A DNA stretch of 5,759 bases from JAXDBV01 sp034678415 (GCA_034678415.1 JAXDBV010000232.1:1-5759), one strand, 5' to 3'; counted from the first letter of the stretch, positions 1 to 5,759 are shown. Translations and numbers: made by a program. The notes: a model not told the origin generated them from the letters alone.

Positions 1-407
1 GTCCCATAGCAATACAGATTGACAACCGCGGTGAGGAGAGAGAGAACCTGAGGGATACAAGGGGGGTGATGTATCAGCGGTTACGGGAGGTGGACTTTAC
101 CCAACCGCCGTACAGCAACAGATACCCGGAGCTGGCCCGGATCCTTAATGAGGAACCCGGTTTGCCGAAGGGGAACAGGATAACCACCAACATAAGTTAC
201 TTCGGTCAAATGCTCCTCAGGAAGCCCGACCGGGACGAATACTGGAAGAAGCTGATTCATGTGACTAACAACCTGATTGATCCGGAGATAGGAAATTATA
301 CCGGGCTGGATGAACTTCTTCGACTGTTGAACGCCAAAATGAAAGCCACATACAGGGATTTCAAACCTGTAACCCTGGAGAATAAGGGTCAAGAATCTGA
401 TCGATAA
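1..407 (+). CDS. C-terminal end of a right-handed parallel beta-helix (pectate-lyase-like) protein, 5'-truncated by the window edge
   Basis: The frame is open from position 3 to the TAA at 405-407, giving 134 visible residues and no start. The GTG at 66 is not taken as a start because coding continues upstream without a break. The block around SNRYPELARILNEEPGLPKGN, followed by an N-rich 'NRITTNIS' strand, is what I know from the C-terminal flank of secreted right-handed beta-helix repeat proteins of Bacteroidota and related phyla: a tyrosine/proline loop, 'RYPEL', then 'P.GN.I..N'. Such proteins usually act on or bind polysaccharides in the periplasm or at the cell surface. The catalytic part lies outside the window, so no substrate can be named. 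No T9SS sorting domain follows; the end is short and charged (ENKGQESDR). The gene is closed by the terminator at 431-457, so it is probably transcribed separately from the downstream porP-like gene. The fold assignment is fairly secure; enzymatic activity is unknown. Confidence 0.72.
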   Translation, partial: PIAIQIDNRGEERENLRDTRGVMYQRLREVDFTQPPYSNRYPELARILNEEPGLPKGNRITTNISYFGQMLLRKPDRDEYWKKLIHVTNNLIDPEIGNYTGLDELLRLLNAKMKATYRDFKPVTLENKGQESDR

Positions 408-430
408 TTAGTTATATTTGTATGTAACGG

Positions 431-457
431 ATTCCGGCTGCATCCGGGATTTTTTTT
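431..457 (+). terminator. Intrinsic (rho-independent) terminator after the beta-helix gene
   Basis: The arms ATTCCGG (431-437) and CCGGGAT (444-450) form a 7-bp stem with one G-U pair around the loop CTGCAT. An uninterrupted run of eight T (450-457) follows directly. The hairpin starts 23 nt after the stop codon of the beta-helix gene. This is the textbook intrinsic-terminator shape and separates that gene from the porP-like unit. Confidence 0.85.
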
Positions 458-485
458 GGCATCCACATATTAATCCTTGAATTTC

Positions 486-517
486 TTGACTTGTACCATA
501 TTTTTTTCATACATTGC
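486..517 (+). promoter_or_regulatory. Weak candidate promoter for the porP-like / PD40-SPOR unit
   Basis: A new promoter is expected between the terminator (ending at 457) and the ATG at 562. The best match I find is TTG (486-488), a 21-nt spacer, and TACATTGC (510-517). This keeps TA and TT of the Bacteroidota -7 consensus TAnnTTTG but misses the last two positions. The region is AT-rich. No Shine-Dalgarno sequence precedes the ATG at 562, as is common in this phylum. This is a tentative placement only. Confidence 0.2.
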
Positions 518-561
518 GTATAAATTGATTATTAGGGTGTTCGGACTAGAACTGGTGGTGT

Positions 562-1551
562 ATGAAAAATTCAAAATGCCGGCATATAATAGTATTATTA
601 TGTGCCTTTTTCGTAACAGACTCCTATGCACAGGAGTCATTTTTATTCAAGCACAGTCATTACTTATTCAATCCATACCTGGCGAATCCGGCCATTGCTG
701 GAAGCAAGGATTTCAACAGTATAAGCATTTCGCTGAGGCAGTACATATCTGCGGTGGAGGGATCGCCCAAGACACAGATTATCAGCGGTCACGGCAGGCT
801 TCGTTACCCGGCCAAGGGCTACTCCTATTCCTTCCGTAACCCCGGGTTTACGAATATTGGTGTGGGTGGTCTTCTGTACAATAACAGTTATGGTGCATTC
901 CGAAGGCTCGGGGCACAGTTGACCTATGCCTATCATGTGCCGCTGAACCGTGAGGCTTATTCGCATCTGTCTTTCGGGCTGTCGGCAACAGGTCTTTATT
1001 ACTCCATGAATCCCAACCTGTTCAATGTGATCGGCGATCCGTTGCTAAGCAACGGTACCCAGGGGAGTTTTATACCAGACGCCAATTTCGGGATCTATTA
1101 TTACGGCATAGGACATTACGCAGGCCTGTCAGTATCGAACCTGTTCGAGTCGGGGCTTAGCCTTGGCAAAGATGAATACGAGACCATCGATATCCACAGG
1201 AGGTATTTCTTCATTGCGGGATATCAATGGCTGCTCTTCCGCAACCGGTCGATCATGCTGGAGCCTTCTGTTATGATCCAAACAACGGAGGAGACGGTGG
1301 CCGATTTTTATAAAAATATTGATATAAACCTTAAGCTGTACACACAGTCCATCTACTTTGGCACCTCCTTGAGAGTGAACCAGAGTATGGCATTCTTCAC
1401 CCTGTATCAGTTCCGGAACATATTTGGCGGATTATCGTATGAAATACCGTTCAGCAAGGCCATTAACATAACGACAGGCAGTGCAGAGATCATTGTCGGC
1501 ATGAACTTTGGCAAGGGCAGGAACATTTTTGGAGACTCCAGATATTGGTAA
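562..1551 (+). CDS. T9SS-associated PorP/SprF-family outer-membrane beta-barrel protein
   Basis: This 329-residue protein is within the usual 300-350 residue size of the family. An N-terminal signal peptide (residues 1 to about 23, hydrophobic core IIVLLCAFFV, ending SYA before QE) starts at the ATG at 562. The family hallmark follows: HYLFNPYLANPAIAGS (residues 33-48), the counterpart of the classic 'Q(Y)MFN...NPAYAGS' opening. The rest shows alternating amphipathic strands rich in Tyr, Phe and Gly (for example GVGGLLYNN and LSFGLSATGLYYS), as expected for an outer-membrane barrel, and an aromatic C-terminus (SRYW). PorP (Porphyromonas gingivalis) and SprF (Flavobacterium) act in T9SS. SprF is needed to export the type B cargo SprB, and PorP-like paralogues tend to be cargo-specific. 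The PD40-SPOR gene begins 28 bp downstream on the same strand, so the two are probably co-transcribed. The nearby type B cargo gene (3073-4962) is the likely client, which is inference. The gene is probably an accessory paralogue, because the core porKLMN genes are not visible here. Confidence 0.9.
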   Translation: MKNSKCRHIIVLLCAFFVTDSYAQESFLFKHSHYLFNPYLANPAIAGSKDFNSISISLRQYISAVEGSPKTQIISGHGRLRYPAKGYSYSFRNPGFTNIGVGGLLYNNSYGAFRRLGAQLTYAYHVPLNREAYSHLSFGLSATGLYYSMNPNLFNVIGDPLLSNGTQGSFIPDANFGIYYYGIGHYAGLSVSNLFESGLSLGKDEYETIDIHRRYFFIAGYQWLLFRNRSIMLEPSVMIQTTEETVADFYKNIDINLKLYTQSIYFGTSLRVNQSMAFFTLYQFRNIFGGLSYEIPFSKAINITTGSAEIIVGMNFGKGRNIFGDSRYW

Positions 1552-1579
1552 TTCATCCTATTACAATAGCAACCATACT

Positions 1580-3001
1580 ATGAACATTCGTCGCAATTCC
1601 CCTGGCGTTCATTTTTTCATTCCTCTCATTACGGTTTTTTTCATATTCATGACGGCAGGACCCGCAGCAATATGTTCCCCCGGTTCGGGTACCGACAGAG
1701 ACAGCACCGATTGGGAACTGAAATACTACAATATCAGGCTGATCTATCCTTCTTCCGGGGTACAGCATTACAGGAACGGAATTATTTATCTTATTGACTC
1801 GAAGTTCACAGAGACTCGTAAATACATTCCATTCGGCAGTTTAAGCATGTACTATGCGCCGGTCAAGGGTGACACCCTGGGAAAACCGTTTTATTTCCTA
1901 CGGAACGAGCCATTTCCGTTCCCTTCCGAAGGCTGCTCTTTCACTTCCGACAATAAGAAAATTGTGTTTACGAAGTATTCAAGGATCCACGGTTGGAAGC
2001 ACAGCTCCATAAAGATATACGAAGCCAGTATTAAGCTCAGGGGTGAAGGGAAAGACCTGATCACCGGAAAGATGCGGGAGATGCCGTTTAACAGCGATAT
2101 GTATTCGTGCATACAGCCGGCCATCTCGCCCGACGGACAGTTCCTGGTTTTTTCCTCGGACATGCCCGGGGGACATGGAGGGCTGGACCTCTATATTTCC
2201 CATAACGTGAACGGGACATGGGATTCACCGGAAAACCTCGGTCAGACCATCAATTCACCTAAAGACGATAATTTCCCTTTTCTGGATGACAAGAACAACC
2301 TGTTTTTCTCATCGAAGGGTCATGGCAGTGTTGGCGGGTATGATGTTTACTTTGCCCGTAGCCATGGCAATGGTGAATGGGCTGATGTGGAAAGCATTGG
2401 TCCACCCGTAAATTCCACTGGTGATGACATTGCATTTTACCTGAGGAGGGGGAACAATACTGCCGGGTATATGGCCACCAACAGGAATACCTCGGACAAG
2501 AACTACCAGGTTTTTAAGGTTTCCATTTGTGCTGCAGGAGTATCTTCACCCGACCAGTTGTTTGGAGCCGGCAGGAGCCGCAGCCGGACCGAAGTAACAA
2601 AAGCCCTTGTCAAGGAGCAGGTTGCCGTTTCGGAAGAAAAGAAACCTCCGGCAGTTGGAAGCTCCGGCACAACGGCAAGGACCGTGACGGAGAAGGCAAC
2701 CACAGCGGTCACCCCCGAGAAGAAGGTTGAGCCTGCCGTACAACCGGCGGCCGACCAGGGAGCTATCAATTACAGGGTACAGTTCCGTTCGTCGGGCAAA
2801 TCCCTGGGTAGTTTCAAGACCACCATTGAAGGGACCGACTATCCTTCCTTTGAATATTTCTACAAGGGCGCTTACCGCTATACCATCGGGAACTTCGAGA
2901 AGTGGTCGGCTGCTGATGTCTTATGCAAGAAATGCCGGGCAGCAGGATATCCTGAAGCGTTTGTGGTCACCTTTAAGGGAGATGAGAGGGTAATAAAGTA
3001 A
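1580..3001 (+). CDS. Secreted PD40 (WD40-like) beta-propeller protein with C-terminal SPOR-like domain; PorE-like but without OmpA
   Basis: The ATG at 1580 is preferred (473 aa) because it directly precedes a signal peptide (residues 1 to about 32, core FFIPLITVFFIFM). The frame could also open at 1508, but that start would overlap the porP-like gene and put 24 polar residues before the signal. Residues about 115-315 carry PD40 blades. The clearest is ISPDGQFLVFSSDMPGGHGG (182-201) followed by LDLY. The next contains LFFSSKGHGSVGGYDVYFAR (241-260). The intervening 'W..PENLGQTINSP..DNFPF' is typical of PorE/OmpA-family T9SS proteins. Residues about 320-395 form a low-complexity A/T/K/E/P linker. 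Residues about 397-473 (start NYRVQF, then FYKGAYRYTIGNF and AAGYPEAFVVTF) match Bacteroidota SPOR-like domains. PorE has TPR, PD40 and a peptidoglycan-binding OmpA domain; here no TPR or OmpA is present. SPOR domains often bind denuded peptidoglycan, so a periplasmic, wall-tethered partner of the upstream barrel is plausible. A CxxC (Cys449, Cys452) lies in the SPOR-like domain. No canonical lipobox is seen (AAIC at 29-32 is a poor match). Confidence 0.87.
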   Translation: MNIRRNSPGVHFFIPLITVFFIFMTAGPAAICSPGSGTDRDSTDWELKYYNIRLIYPSSGVQHYRNGIIYLIDSKFTETRKYIPFGSLSMYYAPVKGDTLGKPFYFLRNEPFPFPSEGCSFTSDNKKIVFTKYSRIHGWKHSSIKIYEASIKLRGEGKDLITGKMREMPFNSDMYSCIQPAISPDGQFLVFSSDMPGGHGGLDLYISHNVNGTWDSPENLGQTINSPKDDNFPFLDDKNNLFFSSKGHGSVGGYDVYFARSHGNGEWADVESIGPPVNSTGDDIAFYLRRGNNTAGYMATNRNTSDKNYQVFKVSICAAGVSSPDQLFGAGRSRSRTEVTKALVKEQVAVSEEKKPPAVGSSGTTARTVTEKATTAVTPEKKVEPAVQPAADQGAINYRVQFRSSGKSLGSFKTTIEGTDYPSFEYFYKGAYRYTIGNFEKWSAADVLCKKCRAAGYPEAFVVTFKGDERVIK

Positions 3002-3072
3002 ATACGGGCAATAACCCTTCAGGATGACAGCGTTCCGGTAGTTCCTCCCGATTTTTCCTTTCGTTCACATCC

Positions 3073-4962
3073 TCATCGGACAAGAGAAATATGTCCGGTA
3101 AGCGGTTTGATCTTTTTATCCTCGAACCTGATAATATAGAGATAACTGCCGGATTTCATCGGATTACCGGCCGCATCCTTCCCGTCCCAGCCCGGGTCGC
3201 TTCCGCTGTATTCTATCACCAGTTTCATATTTTCATCATAGATACAAACCGAGGCGAAGGGGAAATTATCGAGTGAGGGGACGATCCACAATTCGTTGAT
3301 ACCATCGCCATTGGGTGTGAACACATTGGGTACACCGGAGATGATAAGGTTCATGTCATCGGGATCAGGATTGGGGTTATTATCGAGGGTATCGACAATG
3401 GGATACGGAGCCTGTCCGTTCTCATCATAAATGATTTCGATGTAGTTTGCTTTAAGTCCGTCAGAAGTAGCTGAGACGACCGTTTTCCCTGCGGAAGATC
3501 CGGCTTTAAAGAGGATGGTGGCTTTTCCAGCGTTGGCAGCCACGAACTCATCCCCAATGAGGTCTCCCCCACCGGAGATGGAGAAGCGGACGTAGTTGGT
3601 AGCCGTCATAACGCGTGCTCCCCAGGAATCACAGATAAACGCTGAGATAGCGCATGTATCCCCCAGTTTCAGATAGGTTGGTTTACTGTGCAGGAGGATC
3701 ATATTTGGAATTCCTGTTGGATTGGGACCGCCGCAGGTGACGATACAATTGGTTTCCTCGACCCTGACTTCTTTGGCCAGTATCCAGGCCGAGGGGTGAA
3801 ACGTATATGTAACAGGTATTGCCTGCATGGATCCGCCTGAGTTTCTTTTCGGCAGTACCAAATTTCCTGTTCTGGTCCATGTATGGCCGTAATCAGAGGA
3901 TTCAAACACATATACAGTACCGCCGATAGCATATATTTTACCGTTAAACCACTGGTAATAGTCAGGTGCTTCGGAGACACTGAGGCCCACGGGGTTGAGG
4001 TTTGTCCATGAGCTGCCGTTCCAGACATACTGACGGTTTATGAACGGGATCATGTTATCGCCTATTCCAACGGTATTATAATAGCCGGGATTGGTATTAC
4101 CCACCAGGGGCCCGGTGTCAAGAACGAGGCAGTGTGCATCAAGTTCAACTTCATCGATGGTTGTCCCGAGATCAATACCGTCCATACCGTAGAAATGGTC
4201 ATTCTCAGGAGTCATATAACAATGATAGATATTTTTATGGTAGTCGTTATGGCCGGCTCCACCGGCGAGGATGAATGCGAAATGAAATCGTTCGGGTTCT
4301 CCTGGTATATCAGGCTCCTTTACGATATGGCCGCAATATATCTCATTCATGTTGTCCGGCCTGAGGGGGTAAATCGCAGGTATTGCCTTGCTCCAGGTCT
4401 TTCCGTTATCGGTGGATTTGGCATAAAATTTTGGCCGGATGACATCCGTGATGGAGTTTCTCCAGAAAACATAGAGGACGCCATTTCGTGCGACAAAGGG
4501 TTTGGGATATGAAGGCCTGAATTTATCAAAATGATCCGATGTGATGGTCATCTCTTCTTCCTGCCATGAAGCAGGGTCATGCGGATTGGTGCTCCATGAA
4601 TGCCACATGTTGGTAGTATGCTTGACAAAGAACGCGTGATACACGCCGTCAAAGGTCTGTACCAGGTTGGGATAGCTGTATTTAGACAACTCAAGTGTTT
4701 CAGGATCACCTATCTTGATTATTTCCGACCACTGGTTCCCGTTGGAATGGTCACAAATGGCGATATACGGATTCCAGTCCGTTCCCAGGAAGGAGATCAC
4801 GGTTTTATTTGTATAGAGGTCATAAACGCCAGCGGCCATAGGTCGCCTGACGTCACCGGGTGTTTCTTCGGTAATTATCGTTCCTGTCCATTCTGCCTGA
4901 CTATGCAGGATAGCGATGGAGCAACATGAGACGAGGGCCAAGGTTACGATGCGATGTTTCAT
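3073..4962 (-). CDS. Secreted Asp-box (BNR-type) beta-propeller protein with Ig-like domain and T9SS type B sorting domain
   Basis: This is a 629-residue protein with a signal peptide at residues 1 to about 23 (core VTLALVSCCSIAIL, ending HSQA). Residues about 24-405 form a propeller with two canonical Asp-boxes, STDNGKTW (183-190) and SSDYGHTW (355-362), and a degenerate one near 71-79. The stretch YSYPNLVQTFDGVYHAFF (95-112), then 'HSWSTNPHDPASW' and 'SYPKPFVARNGVLYVFWRN', resembles BNR_4-type propellers, which include sialidase-like proteins and ulvan-lyase-type polysaccharide lyases. Residues about 424-512 look like an invasin/bacterial Ig-like domain. A D/N/P-rich linker (about 523-536) leads to the type B C-terminal domain (538-629), with PNVFTPNGDGINELW (545-559) and WDGKDAAGNPMKSGSYLY (592-609). 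That domain is the gliding-motility-associated (CHU_C) signal recognised by T9SS. The protein should cross the outer membrane and be displayed or released. Activity is uncertain: it could be a lyase, a glycosidase or only a binding protein. The gene converges on the porP-like unit across 71 bp, in which I see no clear terminator. Confidence 0.9.
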   Translation of the reverse strand: MKHRIVTLALVSCCSIAILHSQAEWTGTIITEETPGDVRRPMAAGVYDLYTNKTVISFLGTDWNPYIAICDHSNGNQWSEIIKIGDPETLELSKYSYPNLVQTFDGVYHAFFVKHTTNMWHSWSTNPHDPASWQEEEMTITSDHFDKFRPSYPKPFVARNGVLYVFWRNSITDVIRPKFYAKSTDNGKTWSKAIPAIYPLRPDNMNEIYCGHIVKEPDIPGEPERFHFAFILAGGAGHNDYHKNIYHCYMTPENDHFYGMDGIDLGTTIDEVELDAHCLVLDTGPLVGNTNPGYYNTVGIGDNMIPFINRQYVWNGSSWTNLNPVGLSVSEAPDYYQWFNGKIYAIGGTVYVFESSDYGHTWTRTGNLVLPKRNSGGSMQAIPVTYTFHPSAWILAKEVRVEETNCIVTCGGPNPTGIPNMILLHSKPTYLKLGDTCAISAFICDSWGARVMTATNYVRFSISGGGDLIGDEFVAANAGKATILFKAGSSAGKTVVSATSDGLKANYIEIIYDENGQAPYPIVDTLDNNPNPDPDDMNLIISGVPNVFTPNGDGINELWIVPSLDNFPFASVCIYDENMKLVIEYSGSDPGWDGKDAAGNPMKSGSYLYIIRFEDKKIKPLTGHISLVR

Positions 4963-4979
4963 TTTACTTTTTTTTGTTC
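4963..4979 (-). promoter_or_regulatory. A-rich translation-initiation region without Shine-Dalgarno
   Basis: Read on the minus strand, GAACAAAAAAAAGTAAA abuts the ATG at 4962. No AGGAGG-like sequence is at normal distance. Purine- and A-rich initiation regions with no Shine-Dalgarno are common in Bacteroidota and support this start, which also begins a good signal peptide. Confidence 0.45.
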
Positions 4980-5113
4980 GTAAGGCTGAGGAGGAAGAAC
5001 ATCATATAAACACATTTCAAATAAATTGGTTGATTATACGTAAATGGTTGTAAGGAGTTATCAGACAAACCATCGCATCAGTACGGCTTATCCGAATGAG
5101 AAAGGGGGAATTC

Positions 5114-5148
5114 TCAATTTATAACCATTCAGGCAATTATAAAATTGA
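5114..5148. repeat. Inverted repeat in the leader (10-bp arms, one bulge)
   Basis: TCAATTTATA (5114-5123) is complementary to TATAAAATTGA (5138-5148) with a single extra A, separated by 14 nt. The stem is AT-rich and lacks a following T-run on the minus strand, so it does not look like a terminator. It falls inside the predicted 5' leader of the propeller-CTD gene. Confidence 0.45.
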
Positions 5149-5163
5149 TTATCAGGCATATAA

Positions 5164-5177
5164 CACCTTACCAGGTG
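5164..5177. repeat. Short hairpin CACCT-TACC-AGGTG in the leader
   Basis: CACCT (5164-5168) pairs perfectly with AGGTG (5173-5177) across a four-base loop. It is small but GC-containing and lies between the other two inverted repeats, downstream of the minus-strand promoter. Confidence 0.35.
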
Positions 5178-5201
5178 AAACAGGGGAATAATCGGTGTAC
5201 A

Positions 5202-5227
5202 TATCAGGGTTTATGATCCTGATAAAC
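5202..5227. promoter_or_regulatory. Dyad TATCAGG-N9-CCTGATA at the predicted transcription start; candidate operator or 5'-end hairpin
   Basis: The 7-bp perfect arms TATCAGG (5202-5208) and CCTGATA (5218-5224) flank nine bases. An overlapping second pairing, GTTTAT (5209-5214) with ATAAAC (5222-5227), cannot form at the same time as the first. The dyad begins where the -7 element ends on the minus strand and spans the expected start of transcription near 5221. That position suits a repressor operator, or a hairpin at the 5' end of the transcript. The TATCAGG heptamer recurs at 5150-5156, and a one-mismatch copy (TATCAGA) is at 5059-5065. Confidence 0.4.
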
Positions 5228-5258
5228 AAACTTATGCAAATTTGTCAAATTATCAAAA
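5227..5258 (-). promoter_or_regulatory. Bacteroidota-type sigma-ABfr promoter for the propeller-CTD gene
   Basis: On the minus strand, TTTTG (5258-5254) is followed after exactly 19 nt by TAAGTTTG (5234-5227). This matches the Bacteroidota housekeeping consensus (TTTG at -33, 19-21 nt, TAnnTTTG at -7) at every specified position. Transcription would start near 5221 and read leftward into the gene beginning at 4962, giving a leader of roughly 260 nt. It lies about 70 bp past the DUF354 stop, so the propeller-CTD gene probably has its own promoter. Confidence 0.7.
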
Positions 5259-5328
5259 TAGCCGTTCATTTCGTGCTGTAGGGGGAAATAATTTAATAAT
5301 ACATTTATTTTTAACTCGTTACACCAGC

Positions 5329-5759
5329 CTATCGGGCTGCTTCATCCGCCACCGGTTTGTCATGTGCACCGGTAATAAAGCGTTTGTCGAAATCGGGTAA
5401 TTTCTTCATAACATCGGCACTGTCCGGATAGTTTTCCACGAACCAGACCAGGAATGCCGTCACGTCAATTTTTTCTGACAGCATTTTTAGCCGTTTTGCC
5501 CGACAGGTTTCGGCAAGATTCTCTGTGCGTACCAGTTCGATGATCTTTTCGAGCACACCGTTTGTGTTTCTGAAATTATAAACCAGGCCGTACTTTTCCT
5601 CTTCGGTACAATATCCCACTTCGAGGCTGTTGATGTATACGGCCGGTGTACCGAGGCATGCACACTCGGATGCCATGGTTGAGCCTTCGCCAATAAAGAG
5701 GGAGGCATATGCAAGTGCATCGTGCATCTTATCGGGGGGAATCCTGATTTTATACTTCA
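5329..5759 (-). CDS. DUF354 domain-containing protein (GT-B, UDP-GlcNAc 2-epimerase-like fold), C-terminal part; truncated by the window edge
   Basis: The frame stays open from the right edge of the window to the TAG at 5331-5329, giving 142 complete codons. The ATG at 5727 is internal: upstream residues KYKIRIPPDK fit the family and no stop intervenes. The block MHDALAYASLFIGEGSTMAS followed by ECACLGTPAVYINSL is the signature C-terminal half of DUF354 proteins, a loop that in related GT-B enzymes binds the nucleotide-sugar donor (G-x-x-T-M-x-x-E-x-x-x-L-G-x-P). The following EEEKYGLVYNF and IDVTAFLVWFVENYP also match Bacteroidota members. DUF354 proteins commonly lie in surface-polysaccharide or LPS gene clusters and are presumed cytoplasmic glycosyltransferase- or epimerase-like enzymes; their reaction is not established. 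One small oddity is ECACLG where EAA.LG is usual. This gene probably marks the end of a polysaccharide biosynthesis operon lying to the right. Confidence 0.85.
   Translation of the reverse strand, partial: KYKIRIPPDKMHDALAYASLFIGEGSTMASECACLGTPAVYINSLEVGYCTEEEKYGLVYNFRNTNGVLEKIIELVRTENLAETCRAKRLKMLSEKIDVTAFLVWFVENYPDSADVMKKLPDFDKRFITGAHDKPVADEAAR

Larger units (their letters stand above)
4963..5328. other. 366-bp AT-rich intergenic region: promoter, dyad and structured leader of the propeller-CTD gene
   Basis: No protein-coding gene of normal length fits here on either strand. Read on the minus strand it contains, in order: the region after the DUF354 stop (only a weak AT-only inverted repeat, no convincing terminator), a Bacteroidota promoter (5227-5258), a dyad at the predicted start of transcription (5202-5227), two more inverted repeats (5164-5177 and 5114-5148), and an A-rich initiation region before the ATG at 4962. 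The predicted 5' leader is roughly 260 nt, long for a simple mRNA. I recognise no known riboswitch or RNA family in it. Confidence 0.6.

Noticed and set aside
66..407. A 113-residue gene starting at the GTG at 66, after a G-rich stretch
   Set aside because: The same frame is open to the left edge and the family match suggests coding continues upstream; this is the tail of a larger protein.
413..420. TATATTTG, an exact match to the Bacteroidota -7 element TAnnTTTG on the plus strand
   Set aside because: No TTG lies 19-21 nt upstream, and any transcript would run straight into the terminator at 431-457.
477..839. Plus-strand open frame of 120 codons overlapping the porP-like gene
   Set aside because: It overlaps the well-supported PorP/SprF reading frame, has no family resemblance, and the porP-like frame carries the signal peptide and hallmark motif.
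1508..1579. Upstream extension of the PD40-SPOR gene from the ATG at 1508
   Set aside because: It would overlap the porP-like gene by 44 bases and place polar residues before an obvious signal peptide; the ATG at 1580 is better.
3002..3072. Bidirectional terminator between the convergent genes
   Set aside because: A short T-run exists at 3052-3056, but I find only 3-bp stems before it and nothing convincing on the other strand.
4132..4512. Antisense open frame of 126 codons inside the propeller-CTD gene (and others at 4600-4929 and 3091-3276)
   Set aside because: They lie opposite a gene with signal peptide, Asp-boxes and sorting domain, and their translations look like shadow frames.
1..5759. 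Insertion sequence, CRISPR array, tRNA or rRNA
   Set aside because: No regularly spaced repeats, transposase-like frames, terminal inverted repeats or conserved RNA-gene sequence were seen on either strand.

Overview
The window looks like chromosomal DNA from a gliding-type or environmental Bacteroidota. Four signals agree on this. There is a PorP/SprF-family outer-membrane protein of the type IX secretion system (T9SS). There is a secreted protein ending in a T9SS type B (gliding-motility-associated) sorting domain. There is a perfect Bacteroidota-type promoter (TTTG, 19 nt, TAnnTTTG). The start codons lack Shine-Dalgarno sequences. The order cannot be fixed from the sequence alone.

Layout. 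Positions 1-407 (+) hold the C-terminal end of a right-handed beta-helix (pectate-lyase-like fold) protein, closed by a strong intrinsic terminator at 431-457. Positions 562-3001 (+) hold a two-gene unit. The first gene is a PorP/SprF-family beta-barrel. After 28 bp comes a secreted PD40 (WD40-like) propeller protein that ends in a SPOR-like domain instead of the OmpA domain found in PorE. Convergent to it, 3073-4962 (-) encodes a secreted Asp-box beta-propeller with an Ig-like domain and a type B C-terminal sorting domain. The 366-bp gap at 4963-5328 carries the probable promoter of that gene (5227-5258, minus strand), a dyad at the predicted transcription start, and a roughly 260-nt leader with two further inverted repeats. 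Positions 5329-5759 (-) hold the C-terminal part of a DUF354 protein (GT-B, UDP-GlcNAc 2-epimerase-like fold), cut by the window edge.

How they may work together. Type B sorting-domain cargo is known to depend on PorP/SprF-family proteins (SprB on SprF), and PorE-like PD40 proteins link the T9SS to peptidoglycan. The three complete genes can therefore be read as a small export and anchoring module: a barrel (PorP-like), a periplasmic propeller with a possible peptidoglycan-binding SPOR domain, and a surface-displayed propeller cargo that may recognise or cut a polysaccharide. The domain assignments are well supported by sequence. The functional link between the convergent genes is inference.
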